From IMG/VR virus record IMGVR_UViG_3300045017_000165, positions 20,701 through 84,700 of that record: a DNA stretch of 64,000 nucleotides; one strand, written 5' to 3'. The DNA is from a virus. Under the pieces are notes generated by a model. That model had not been told where the DNA came from. It searched no databases and saw only the letters and a list, made by a program, of their open reading frames with translations. A program made the translations under genes and the position numbers. This document shows, in pieces, positions 41,114-49,656 of this stretch; positions within the stretch are counted from its first letter, which is position 1, and each line of letters begins with the position of its first letter.

Positions 41114-41434
41114 TCACACTGTCTGATCAATCAGAGATGCCACCAGATATCTATATTCGGTCTTTAATGCCTCGGAATACGGTGACGCTAAAATCTTTAC
41201 TCTGACTAAAACTAGCTCACTAAGCCTGAGTCCTAATGGAGCTAAGAATTGCACTTTAGCGTTAGTTGTTCCTGATGATTCCACTCCTATTATGAGCGGG
41301 TATTGAAATAGGACTGGCTCGTCTAAATCAACGTTTTCTATCGCGCAATGCATGAACGCCATGATGGTTTGCCCATCATCTAGCTGTGCGATGACGACTG
41401 GATTATTTTTCAATGCGTCTACTATACTAGTCAT
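41114..41434 (-). CDS. Hypothetical protein, paralogue of 41427-41861
   Basis: A 106-residue beta-rich protein sharing V-V-I-A-x-L-D-x-G-x-x-x-M-A-F-M-H-x-x-x-E-N-V-D-L and L-F-Q-Y-P with the next gene upstream. The N-terminal half resembles a small barrel domain. The two genes overlap by eight bases and arose by tandem duplication. No known motif. Possibly a small RNA- or protein-binding barrel, but I cannot assign it. Confidence 0.65.
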   Translation of the reverse strand: MTSIVDALKNNPVVIAQLDDGQTIMAFMHCAIENVDLDEPVLFQYPLIIGVESSGTTNAKVQFLAPLGLRLSELVLVRVKILASPYSEALKTEYRYLVASLIDQTV

Positions 41435-41861
41435 TTCGATCCCCCTTATTTAGTTTAGTTTTGTTCCTTAGGTTGGCTTCGTTTTCTTCGATTTGTTTTA
41501 GGTAGTTGTACACTGCAGATCTGTAGGCTTCTTTTGCGCACTGCGAGCTAGGTGAGTCCAGCCCCGCAACTTTCCTGAGCGAGAACTCACTTAAGCAGCG
41601 CCCGAAAGGACGGTCTAACACCGAGTCTAATTCTGCGTCATCAGAGTCGGGTATTTCGTAATTTAAGAACGGTGCGGTTCTAACGGACTCTTCAGCTGAT
41701 ATAACTTCTATAGGATATTGAAATAAGATAGCATCGTTTAGATCAACGTTTTCCATCTCTCCGTGCATAAACGCCATAAAGCTTTTCCCGTTGTCCAGAT
41801 GAGCAATCACGACGTGGAGTTGTTTCAGTATATCTTTTTGATCGGGTTGTTTTTTATTCAT
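41427..41861 (-). CDS. Hypothetical protein, paralogue of 41114-41434
   Basis: A 144-residue protein with the same core as its neighbour (H-V-V-I-A-H-L-D-N-G-K-S-F-M-A-F-M-H), plus an acidic insert (D-S-D-D-A-E-L-D) near residue 72 and a longer helical C-terminus. It lies directly downstream of DNA polymerase (12-base gap), so it is expressed with it. A replication accessory role is possible from context only. Confidence 0.65.
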   Translation of the reverse strand: MNKKQPDQKDILKQLHVVIAHLDNGKSFMAFMHGEMENVDLNDAILFQYPIEVISAEESVRTAPFLNYEIPDSDDAELDSVLDRPFGRCLSEFSLRKVAGLDSPSSQCAKEAYRSAVYNYLKQIEENEANLRNKTKLNKGDRND

Positions 41862-41872
41862 TTGTGTTTCCT

Positions 41873-43768
41873 TTATTTAGTCCAATAAGGCAGAAGTATG
41901 CCTTCAACTTCCATAGGCACTCTTGAGAGAAATTTCTGACTCTGCTCGATGCCTATCTTTTTATGAAGTTCGTGCGCTTCTTCTGCGTCTTTTTTAGCTA
42001 CATCTAAGACAACTTCGTCATAGATGCTGTTATACATTCTGGCGTCGTAGCCTCGCTTTTTGAATTCTTTGCGAAGCTCGTACATCCAGCACTTGGTCAT
42101 CTCTACGTTGGTAGATTGCACCATGAAGTTTGCGGCTTCTCGTTCAATCTGCGCGTAGATATTTTGTCTCTTCTCATCCACAAGCCTACTTACTTGCCTA
42201 TTGATCACGACTTTGTCTAGATCTCCGATTGCGATACCCTTGTAAGATTTCATGACTTCTTTATACATTTCACCATGGATCTTAGCAGTGTTTGGCGGCA
42301 ACCATCTTCTGCGCCTACCATTAATGTTACTCATGGATAGCTGAGATCTTCCTAAGCGTTTACAATTGTCGAGCCAGTGAATGGCTCCACGGAAAGTCTG
42401 CTTGTACTTCTGTAGAAGCTCGTGGCACTCTTCAATTGTAATTGCATAACCCGCCGAATTAAGTAGCAAGTGTAACCTACCAGCACCACCTCCGTATGCG
42501 AGCATGAAGTTGATAGTTTTAGCGGGAGTTCTTAGTTTCGCGTTCGTGTTCTTTTTCGTTACCTCGCAACCAAACAGCATTGAGGCTACATAGCAATGAA
42601 AGTCGACGCCACTGTTAAAACCCCTGACCATCAATTCGTCTTCCGATTGATCCGCAAGAATTCTTAATTCCGCTCCACTCAGATCAACAGTGGAGATTAG
42701 TCTTGATGGATCCGTTGTGAACGCGTGACGGAATCTTTTATCTCTTGGAATGTTTAGAACATTGATTCCCCCTCTACCAGCAACACGACCGGTTTCTGTG
42801 CCATATTGCCAGAACGCCGGGTGTATTCTACCTGTGGCTGGATTTATGGCGTCTATAAAGTTTTGCCCGTATGCAGATATGGCTCGCATCGCTTCTCTAT
42901 AGTTATCGAGCGCCGGAATCATGGGGTGCTTAATTTTTTTACGCACCTCCTTACCAGTGCTGGTGATCATCTCACCGTCTACAGTGATGCCGTTCCTCTG
43001 CATGGCATAAAGAATGGTTGGCTGGGAGTTGTAATTAATGTCCAGCACTCCAAATAGGTCTCGATCAAAGAATGGTTCAAAGAACGGTTCTAGATTTCGT
43101 TTAGCCTCCTCCGCCTTATCTTGGTTAAACTTCATGACGTCTTTCCAAGCATCGGTGTCAAGTTTTTGACCGAAGTAGGTGATGTCTGCAAACGCTGGGA
43201 GGGCGTTACACTCAATTAGGAAGGTGGGCATAATACCCTCCTTAAGAAGACGGTCTCCTATCTTTTCTCTGAGCGGAATAAGGTCGGCGGTGTCTTCAGC
43301 CGCGTATTGCAGTTGCTCTGCTGAAAATTCACCCTTATGCCCGATAAAACTTTTCTGAAGAGTTTTATCCCGCTTTTTATCCAAATACTTTTCTGTAATG
43401 GCTTCTAAGCTAAATCCGTCAAACTGAACGCCAGCCTCAAGACACTGTTCAGCGAGCATGAAGTCTTTACAGCTTTCCATCACTACGCCCGACGTCCCTC
43501 TCACCATCATGTAGTCAAAGGTGAGGTTGACGCCAAGCTTACTAATGTTCTCGTTTTCCAGTGGTTCCTGCAGTGCTTGTAAGCAACGCACATCTCGCGT
43601 GTCGATAAGGACAGTTTCATCATTAGTGCTAACGGATGCGAGAATCACTTTATCTTTGTGTGGATCCAGTCCTGTAGTTTCTGTGTCGAATCCAAACGAC
43701 TTTTTAGTTAACAGCCGCTTCGATAATTCATAAACCTTAGCCGGGTCTTTAATGTACGTGTGGCGCAT
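41873..43768 (-). CDS. polA: DNA polymerase, family A, with 3'-5' exonuclease
   Basis: A 631-residue replicative polymerase. The exonuclease domain has D-T-E-T-T-G-L-D (Asp28, Glu30), G-V-N-L-T-F-D-Y and Y-A-A-E-D-T-A-D-L. The polymerase domain has motif A V-D-L-S-G-A-E-L-R-I-L (about residue 360), motif B R-T-P-A-K-T-I-N-F-M-L-A-Y-G-G (about 412-426) and motif C S-I-Y-D-E-V-V (about 579). The usual His of motif C (HDE) is Tyr, and the usual Gln of motif A is Gly-Ala; the catalytic Asp residues remain. No 5' nuclease domain. A GGGGAG site precedes the ATG, and GGGTATAAG lies just upstream. Confidence 0.93.
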   Translation of the reverse strand: MRHTYIKDPAKVYELSKRLLTKKSFGFDTETTGLDPHKDKVILASVSTNDETVLIDTRDVRCLQALQEPLENENISKLGVNLTFDYMMVRGTSGVVMESCKDFMLAEQCLEAGVQFDGFSLEAITEKYLDKKRDKTLQKSFIGHKGEFSAEQLQYAAEDTADLIPLREKIGDRLLKEGIMPTFLIECNALPAFADITYFGQKLDTDAWKDVMKFNQDKAEEAKRNLEPFFEPFFDRDLFGVLDINYNSQPTILYAMQRNGITVDGEMITSTGKEVRKKIKHPMIPALDNYREAMRAISAYGQNFIDAINPATGRIHPAFWQYGTETGRVAGRGGINVLNIPRDKRFRHAFTTDPSRLISTVDLSGAELRILADQSEDELMVRGFNSGVDFHCYVASMLFGCEVTKKNTNAKLRTPAKTINFMLAYGGGAGRLHLLLNSAGYAITIEECHELLQKYKQTFRGAIHWLDNCKRLGRSQLSMSNINGRRRRWLPPNTAKIHGEMYKEVMKSYKGIAIGDLDKVVINRQVSRLVDEKRQNIYAQIEREAANFMVQSTNVEMTKCWMYELRKEFKKRGYDARMYNSIYDEVVLDVAKKDAEEAHELHKKIGIEQSQKFLSRVPMEVEGILLPYWTK

Positions 43769-43786
43769 AAAAATCTCCCCAGAAAA

Positions 43787-43795
43787 CTTATACCC
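43787..43795 (-). promoter_or_regulatory. GGGTATAAG promoter-like motif for DNA polymerase
   Basis: The minus strand reads CTCGCGGGTATAAGTTTTCTGGGGAG before the ATG at 43768. The spacing gives a leader of about 15-20 bases that includes the ribosome site. Confidence 0.65.
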
Positions 43796-43815
43796 GCGAG
43801 AGATTGAGTTAGGAA

Positions 43816-44322
43816 CTACTTGCGGATTTTGCTTACTGCGCCTGAGTAAATGTTTTCATTGGCGTGGTGTGTGACTGTGGCGAGTTTGTTTTTACGCAAG
43901 ACGTCTTTTGTGAGGATGGAGTCAGTAAAGATAACGACTTTACCTTTGTGCTTAACGACTCTGGCACATTGGTTGAGGAGCGATATTAACTGCACCGTAT
44001 TAGGGGTTGAGATCATGAGAACGTCAATGGAGTCGCTATCGACTCCATCCAGATTCCCAAGCCCGCAGCTAACACAGTACTTTCTGTGTGCTTTGAAGAA
44101 CTCATCCCCGCGTCCTTTCTCGTAGGCTAATTCGAGCGGTGGAAGAAAAGTCGGAATCAAGATCGAGACCTCTACGTTCAACTTCGCGACAAGTGGTTCG
44201 ACCTTATCAAGGTGTTCACCACCTACCACCAACAAGCGGTGCTTGGGTGCGGGGATAGAATACTGATCTTCCGAATGACGGCGGTTTGGGACCGCAATCA
44301 GTTTAGCTAGTAGGTCGGTCAT
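43816..44322 (-). CDS. Hypothetical protein, possible Rossmann-like fold
   Basis: A 168-residue protein. An early strand-loop (R-L-L-V-V-G-G-E-H) and a later D-V-L-M-I-S-T-P-N-T plus G-K-V-V-I-F-T-D suggest an alternating alpha/beta fold as in methyltransferases, though no SAM motif is complete. Cys residues C-V-S-C near residue 83 may bind metal. It overlaps the upstream gene by 20 bases and precedes DNA polymerase in the same unit. Function uncertain. Confidence 0.6.
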   Translation of the reverse strand: MTDLLAKLIAVPNRRHSEDQYSIPAPKHRLLVVGGEHLDKVEPLVAKLNVEVSILIPTFLPPLELAYEKGRGDEFFKAHRKYCVSCGLGNLDGVDSDSIDVLMISTPNTVQLISLLNQCARVVKHKGKVVIFTDSILTKDVLRKNKLATVTHHANENIYSGAVSKIRK

Positions 44323-44761
44323 CTGAGCTTAGTTTAGCACACTCACTACTTGGCGCGCCTTCTTTGACCAGTAGGTCTATGAATTTTTTAGTATATCTGA
44401 TGAATATGGGCTTTTGGGGATCAAAGTTCTGCTCGAAGATCTCTCCTCCTAAGTCGTCAGTATATCGAATGTAGCCGAGCTTTCTAAGCTTAGTTAGTCC
44501 CATTGCAACACTTCTGGGATCAAAACCACACTGCTCAAACCCCCAAACTACATTAGGTAGAAGACCCTCAGCGACCATATTTGATTTCTTGAAGCAGTCG
44601 AGTAGACCTACAAATACGAGGGTAGCCTCATCCCCGGCGCATAGCTCGGCAGGCGTTGCCTTAATCCCCCGGTAGGGACTTATGAGTGGGGTAAGGGGTT
44701 CTTTCTTTGAATTCTCTAGGATAGACGCCGGAAGGTGAACCTCTTGACGAACTGCGTGCAT
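44303..44761 (-). CDS. Possible winged-helix protein
   Basis: A 152-residue protein starting at the ATG at 44761, chosen for the GGAGA site eight bases upstream. The middle has a helix-turn-helix followed by a strand pair (V-A-M-G-L-T-K-L-R-K-L-G-Y-I-R-Y-T-D), which looks like a winged helix, so DNA binding is plausible. It is the first gene of the DNA polymerase unit and lies divergent to the head operon, so it could be a regulator. Not proven. Confidence 0.55.
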   Translation of the reverse strand: MHAVRQEVHLPASILENSKKEPLTPLISPYRGIKATPAELCAGDEATLVFVGLLDCFKKSNMVAEGLLPNVVWGFEQCGFDPRSVAMGLTKLRKLGYIRYTDDLGGEIFEQNFDPQKPIFIRYTKKFIDLLVKEGAPSSECAKLSSDDRPTS

Positions 44762-44811
44762 TTTTGAGTCTCCAAGCATCAAAAATACTATGCTTGTTAC
44801 GCGGCGTCCAC

Positions 44812-44829
44812 TGCTATAAAATGTTACCT
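44812..44829 (+). promoter_or_regulatory. Possible late promoter of the head operon
   Basis: CTATAAAATGTTA contains TAAAATGTTA shared with 53-62. The TATAAA lies ten bases before the likely start codon at 44830, and there is no ribosome site between, so the message could be leaderless. Confidence 0.35.
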
Positions 44830-45156
44830 ATGTTCTTACAAGGGTTTACAAAGACAGCTACTACTGTTGTGACCATGACACCGGAGGAGTACTACGATTT
44901 AGCTAGGGAGAAAGACCCCTTGGTTGGTACGCTCCTCGGTGCTGCGTCAGGTGCAGCGGTCGGCGGAATAAAGGGCGCTAAGAAAAAGAAGGCTAGGTCT
45001 GCATTGATTGGGGCTGGTTTAGGTTCTGCAGCTGGAGCGGTAAGTGGACACCAGCTCAGCAAACTAATCAAACACTACCAATCAAAGCGAGTTCATAATT
45101 TAGCTGAGGAGTTGAAACTGAGGTCAGCTCCACGTCGTTCCGCGTATTCTGAGTAA
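44830..45156 (+). CDS. Tagged glycine-zipper membrane protein
   Basis: A 108-residue protein. I chose the ATG at 44830 because it gives M-F-L-Q-G-F-T-K-T-A-T, the recurring tag; an ATG at 44821 adds three residues. Residues about 32-73 contain two glycine-zipper helices (G-T-L-L-G-A-A-S-G-A-A-V-G-G and G-A-G-L-G-S-A-A-G-A-V-S-G) split by a Lys cluster, so it may span a membrane. First gene of the head operon. An ejected membrane pore is an attractive but unproven idea. Confidence 0.7.
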   Translation: MFLQGFTKTATTVVTMTPEEYYDLAREKDPLVGTLLGAASGAAVGGIKGAKKKKARSALIGAGLGSAAGAVSGHQLSKLIKHYQSKRVHNLAEELKLRSAPRRSAYSE

Positions 45157-45185
45157 ACCAGAACTAAAGTTAAGGGGGCTCTTAC

Positions 45186-46064
45186 GTGTCGCAATACCGC
45201 TCAAAAGATGTACTGAATGTTCTGGCGAAGTTGGCGGCAGATGGCTATTTGAAGTCTCAGACGCCCTTAAACGAGGGTGTAGCTAAAATTGCTGAGCAAG
45301 AAAGTCTGACTCCAGCACAAGTGGAGTATGTTGCGGCTGAGTCTAATAAGTCCGTATGGCGTAGACTTTTTAGTATGGATAAAGAAGCTTCTTATGATTT
45401 TCCTCTAGCGGATTCCGCAGAGATCATCAGTAAGTTGCAGGTGGAGCATAAACCTAAGACGGTGAAAGAGATTGATTTAGATTATCTCAGCCCACCGATT
45501 AACACTAAATTGGCGGAATTTAACCCTATGAAAGCTATGGGATTTAAAGATGAAGTTTTTGAGAAGCAGGCGAGTACACTGGCTAGAAAGGAACTGAAGC
45601 ATGAACTTCAGGCGCGCTACGAGAAGCTCGCGTTTGCTAAAGAAGAACTTTATAGGTTGGATCTTGAGACATCTACAAAGATTGAAAATCTAGAAGTGCA
45701 GTTTGTTAAAACCGCACGAGCGCTAGTATTAGAAGAGTCGTTTGAAGATAGAGGTATGGCTTTTGAGAAGATCGCTGAGTTTCTTAGAGGCTGCGAAGGT
45801 AAGATGGAATACAAGCTAGGTCTTATGAAAAAGCTAGCTCACGTTGCTGTTAAGCAAGGGATTGTTAAAGAAGCTGATCTTAAAGCTCCTGAGCAGTATA
45901 TAAGCGATAAGCTGCCGGCTCGTATTATTAACGGTAATCACTCCCTCTACATCACCATCAAAACACTGTTCGATAATTACGACTATCATAACGGCATTAG
46001 AGAAAAGAGCTTGATCGTAGACGGCTCACTTCCCGTAGTTAAGGAGAAGATTCGTGAGCTTTAA
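45186..46064 (+). CDS. Helical head-region protein rich in K-x-A motifs
   Basis: A 292-residue protein starting at GTG behind GGGGG. It holds about ten motifs of the type x-K-x-A (A-K-L-A, A-K-I-A, D-K-E-A, T-K-L-A, E-K-Q-A, E-K-L-A, V-K-T-A, E-K-I-A, K-K-L-A, V-K-E-A), spaced about 10-70 residues apart. No enzyme domain. Together with its place upstream of the protease-like and capsid genes, this fits a scaffold, core or internal protein that the maturation protease cuts at several points. It overlaps the next gene by 11 bases. Confidence 0.7.
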   Translation: MSQYRSKDVLNVLAKLAADGYLKSQTPLNEGVAKIAEQESLTPAQVEYVAAESNKSVWRRLFSMDKEASYDFPLADSAEIISKLQVEHKPKTVKEIDLDYLSPPINTKLAEFNPMKAMGFKDEVFEKQASTLARKELKHELQARYEKLAFAKEELYRLDLETSTKIENLEVQFVKTARALVLEESFEDRGMAFEKIAEFLRGCEGKMEYKLGLMKKLAHVAVKQGIVKEADLKAPEQYISDKLPARIINGNHSLYITIKTLFDNYDYHNGIREKSLIVDGSLPVVKEKIREL

Positions 46065-46269
46065 TAAAGGCTTCGAGAAGCAAGCATTTGTTGCGCCAGT
46101 GACTAAAGCTATCACTGCACCTTTACGTGCCGCTTACAAAGTTGGTAAGTGGGGCGTGCAGAAGGTTATGGGTAAGGGTCTAGGTGGATTAGCTAACATG
46201 GCATTAACCGGTTTAGACGCAGCCAGTAGCGGATCCGACTACTATAAAAAGATGACTACAGCGAGGTAA
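46054..46269 (+). CDS. Tagged small protein
   Basis: Seventy-one residues starting at GTG: M-S-F-N-K-G-F-E-K-Q-A-F-V-A. After the tag there is a basic amphipathic helix and a Gly-rich segment (M-G-K-G-L-G-G-L-A-N-M-A-L-T-G-L). It overlaps the preceding gene by 11 bases. Basic and tagged, it could be an internal head or ejection protein. Confidence 0.7.
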   Translation: MSFNKGFEKQAFVAPVTKAITAPLRAAYKVGKWGVQKVMGKGLGGLANMALTGLDAASSGSDYYKKMTTAR

Positions 46270-46272
46270 TGC

Positions 46273-47712
46273 GTGAGCGACTTTAATACGGGTTTGAGCA
46301 GCACGATGTTAGAAGAAATTCATTCGTATAAGGATGTTCTTAGTAAGGATGCTGAACTTCTTAAGAATGCTGCCGCAAAAACAAAGGTACTCGAGCACCT
46401 ACCGCTGCTCGGAGGAGCGCTTGCTTGGTCAGCTTTGATGGGCGCTGGTGGGTACTTCCTAGCAAAGAGACGCCACGAGGAGCACGAAAAGCAGCTGAAA
46501 AATAGCTTCAATGCGCTAACTACTACTGACGCGTTTAAGAAAAATCCAGGACAGTATCAGCAGCGTTTCACTGAACTCACCATGTTATCCCCCACTGTTG
46601 CCATGAACCCAAACATGGCTAACAAAGTGATTAAGGATAATCTAGAAAACGGGTTTAATTTGGATGACGTTCATAGACTGTCCGCTGTTGAATACTATAC
46701 GTCTAAGTCAGATAAGCCTGCGCATCCACATTCTGTGGCGGCAAGAAGTGCTTGGTCAGGATTAAGTTCAGCGCTCAGTAATTTGGCGCTGCCTAATTTA
46801 TCGGCATTCTTTGGTGCGTCCCGCGCGTCTAAGGCAACTGAGACCGCTGTCAATAAAGTGCTTAAAGATCAGAAATCTGAGCCCCAAATTCCGCTTCAAC
46901 AAGCGATTAGGGAAATGACTAAAGAAAAAATTCTTGGAGCAATACCGACGCAAGCTCCAGTTATGTCGACTAGTGCTGAACCTTCCGCACCAACGTATAC
47001 TGACGAAATGAAACGCGTTGATGAAATGATTAAAGCCATGCAAATGGCGGGCAAAAAGAGTGGAGGACAAGTGAAACAAAGTTCTGAGATCCAACTTCGA
47101 GTAAGCGATGAATGTATGGGTAGGATGCTAGCAGACAGATACTGTCTTTACAGTATTTCTGAAGGCGCCTTGTCCAAAACTGCTGCAACCTCCGGCTTTA
47201 CAAACACGTTAAAATCCTATCTTTCTGTTGGTGGCAAAGCCATCGATAAGCACTTAAAATCCTATCTTTCTGGTGGTGGCAAAGCCATCGATAAGTACTT
47301 AAAAGTAATGCTCTTGCCCATCGCTATCGGTGGAGGCATCCAACTTATTAAATCGATCCAAAAAAGTCGCGACAACGCCGCTGCGGGTGAAGCCGCTGAT
47401 AAGGTTTTTGCCAGGCTTCGCGCTCAAAGCGACTTGGTGAAAGAAAGCCCAGAGCTAGCTATGCAGGCGTTCGATTCACTAAAAAGTTTCGCTCCAGCTC
47501 TTGCGGCTAAACCCATCATTACCAAGACGTTCGTAGAGGACGTGATTAAGAAACAAGGCTTGCTACCACCGGACACTATCAACATGCTCTCAAAAACAGA
47601 ACAGATGATTCAGCAAGTGAAGGATACGACCGGTGGTCAAGGTTTCATCGAAGGTTTAAAATCTCCGATGTCATTGTTCGGGCACAGTATTAAGGGTTCG
47701 CTTAAGGATTGA
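46273..47712 (+). CDS. Large helical head-region protein with internal tandem repeat
   Basis: A 479-residue protein that starts at GTG. The N-terminus (M-S-D-F-N-T-G-L-S-S-T-M) is a degenerate tag. There are hydrophobic helices near residues 50-63 and 335-357, long Ala/Lys/Gln-rich linkers, and a 15-residue tandem repeat at residues 313-342. Between the halves lies L-S-K-T-A-A-T-S-G-F-T-N-T, which looks like an internal K-T-A site. It may be an internal head or ejection protein. The stop overlaps the next start. Confidence 0.65.
   Translation: MSDFNTGLSSTMLEEIHSYKDVLSKDAELLKNAAAKTKVLEHLPLLGGALAWSALMGAGGYFLAKRRHEEHEKQLKNSFNALTTTDAFKKNPGQYQQRFTELTMLSPTVAMNPNMANKVIKDNLENGFNLDDVHRLSAVEYYTSKSDKPAHPHSVAARSAWSGLSSALSNLALPNLSAFFGASRASKATETAVNKVLKDQKSEPQIPLQQAIREMTKEKILGAIPTQAPVMSTSAEPSAPTYTDEMKRVDEMIKAMQMAGKKSGGQVKQSSEIQLRVSDECMGRMLADRYCLYSISEGALSKTAATSGFTNTLKSYLSVGGKAIDKHLKSYLSGGGKAIDKYLKVMLLPIAIGGGIQLIKSIQKSRDNAAAGEAADKVFARLRAQSDLVKESPELAMQAFDSLKSFAPALAAKPIITKTFVEDVIKKQGLLPPDTINMLSKTEQMIQQVKDTTGGQGFIEGLKSPMSLFGHSIKGSLKD
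47209..47298 (+). repeat. 45-base in-frame tandem repeat
   Basis: Two units of 45 bases encode LKSYLSVGGKAIDKH and LKSYLSGGGKAIDKY. The DNA differs at only two positions, so the duplication is recent. Confidence 0.85.
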
Positions 47713-49655
47713 TGATGGATAAGCGCCTTATTTTTCCTGGCAACACTAACGATAATCGCGACCTCTTTTTCGTTAAGGAAGATCGCAATTATCTTGTTAA
47801 GAAAGCCTCGAATTACCACCCTAAAATTGCGCAGTATATTGAAAAAGCGCAGCCCATAGATGATCTGGTGCAAGTGCTCCTAACGGCTCTGGGCGCTTAC
47901 GAAGCATGGGGTCAGAACGTTAATGGTGACATCTTCAAAATTCCTGCGCTTTCTCACGAGGGAGATGATTACGGCTACCAGACGTTTAAAACCACCGGTA
48001 ATTATTTCACGCACCATAATAACAAGGATCCGGCTTTAGCTAAGGGCAAAGTTCTACACTCAGTGTGGAATGATAAGGCTAAACGAGTTGAACTTGTTGT
48101 CGGTATTAATCCTAAACTGGATCCAGATGCTATTGCTGAGATAAGCAATGGTAACGATCTGTGCTTCTCGATGGGCGCTAAAGTTCCCTACGACGTTTGC
48201 TCAGTATGCGGCAATAAAGCAAAAACTCGGGCTGACTACTGCGAGCACCTTCGCTACATGTTAAACCAGATTGATCCTGTTTCAGGTCTTTTGGTCGGCG
48301 CCGACAATACATTCCCTAAATTCTTTGATATCAGTCGGGTTTTAATACCAGCTGATAAGACAGCTTATATGTGGACAAAGGTAGCTTCAGCTGCCAATCC
48401 ATTTCAGAAACTGAGCAGTTCATTCCTAGCGGCGCTTCCAGCAGGTAAGTTGAATGACACCGAGTTTCTGCAAAAATGCGCGGATGAGCAGGCAGAGATT
48501 GCGCGCGATCGTTTCAGCACCAAGAAGATAGCCGTCGTCAATAAGGATGCCTCCATCATTAAGCGGGTTCCGCTAAAGATTGACGCCAACGCCTCTGATA
48601 AAATAAACGCAGACAGCACAGGTTTAGAGCAACTCGAGTCTAGCGTAGGTACAGCGGCTAAAGCTCTGCAAGCGGTGTCGCCGGACATTCCTAAGGAAAA
48701 GTTTTTAAAAGCTAAAGATAAGTCAGATGCCATTCTGACCATGCTACTTCTAGGAATGGTACCGAAAGTTGGCGAGCTAGATTCGCTCAAAGAAGCGGAT
48801 GAGCCGGCTGCATCATTTCCATCTGGAGTTGCCCACAAGACTGCCGAGGCTTTTAACAGTGAGTTAGCAGAGGATCTATCCGGATTCATTCCAGAAAGGT
48901 CTTTTGCAAGACCTTTCCTGCTTCAAAGATCTATCAAGCTGGCATCTCAATTAGAGCTGGAAAAGACTGCCGAGACAGTGAATGATCTGATGGAGCGAAA
49001 CCGTAATCCTCAGCTTAAACCGTCCCCCATCAGTCCGGAACTACTGGTTGGATCACTTGCCGCCATATTCGCGGCAAGCCCCCTTATCCGTAAGATGGTT
49101 ATGAATAACCCTCTGATTGCTATGGCTCTCGGCGCCGGTCTGTTGGCTGGTGGCAAGACTCTTATAGACACTCCTCCCAGAACTGGTTTTTATGACGTTG
49201 ACGCGGGGATTAGTGGCTTATACAATAAGGGCTGGCAGAGTCGCTTTATGGACTACCAATCGCGTCCTGTCACGGTTATTAAAACCGCTAACGATCGGAA
49301 TGTAGGTTTGTACAAAAAGTTATTTTACGGCGTTCCAGCCATTTATTTAACGTCTAAACTTTATGACACGTACCACGACCTACATCCGGAGAAGCGGCGT
49401 CATCCGGTAATCGGAACCATAGCAAAACATCCAGATTTATTGTCGTTCGGACTCATAGGAGAACACTTAGGTGGTCGCCCCGTCAGTAAGCGGATATCTG
49501 CTTTGCTCGAATCCGGTAAAAGAGCTGTTAAAACAGCATCCTTAAATGATATCGAATTTTTAAGTTCTGCTCCTGAAGAGGAGCGTGAGTTGCTGTGGGA
49601 CTTTGCAATCTTAGATTGCGCAAATCGCATAAGTGACAAGTTGTTAGGAGGATAA
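47712..49655 (+). CDS. Probable prohead maturation protease with C-terminal extension
   Basis: A 647-residue protein. Residues about 50-230 have the pattern of phage prohead (S78/herpesvirus-assemblin-like) proteases: G-Q-N-V-N-G-D-I-F, then T-H-H-N-N-K-D-P with a candidate catalytic His, then I-S-N-G-N-D-L-C-F-S-M-G-A with the candidate nucleophile Ser. A zinc finger follows directly (C-S-V-C-G, D-Y-C-E-H). From about residue 300 the protein is helical, with K-T-A sites and hydrophobic segments (about 435-485). The position upstream of scaffold-like and capsid genes fits. The ATG has AAGGA upstream. By eye; not searched. Confidence 0.7.
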   Translation: MMDKRLIFPGNTNDNRDLFFVKEDRNYLVKKASNYHPKIAQYIEKAQPIDDLVQVLLTALGAYEAWGQNVNGDIFKIPALSHEGDDYGYQTFKTTGNYFTHHNNKDPALAKGKVLHSVWNDKAKRVELVVGINPKLDPDAIAEISNGNDLCFSMGAKVPYDVCSVCGNKAKTRADYCEHLRYMLNQIDPVSGLLVGADNTFPKFFDISRVLIPADKTAYMWTKVASAANPFQKLSSSFLAALPAGKLNDTEFLQKCADEQAEIARDRFSTKKIAVVNKDASIIKRVPLKIDANASDKINADSTGLEQLESSVGTAAKALQAVSPDIPKEKFLKAKDKSDAILTMLLLGMVPKVGELDSLKEADEPAASFPSGVAHKTAEAFNSELAEDLSGFIPERSFARPFLLQRSIKLASQLELEKTAETVNDLMERNRNPQLKPSPISPELLVGSLAAIFAASPLIRKMVMNNPLIAMALGAGLLAGGKTLIDTPPRTGFYDVDAGISGLYNKGWQSRFMDYQSRPVTVIKTANDRNVGLYKKLFYGVPAIYLTSKLYDTYHDLHPEKRRHPVIGTIAKHPDLLSFGLIGEHLGGRPVSKRISALLESGKRAVKTASLNDIEFLSSAPEEERELLWDFAILDCANRISDKLLGG

Positions 49656-49656
49656 C

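Noticed and set aside
48404-48889. Antisense frame of 161 codons
   Set aside because: Opposite the protease-like gene; composition typical of a shadow (Ser-rich).
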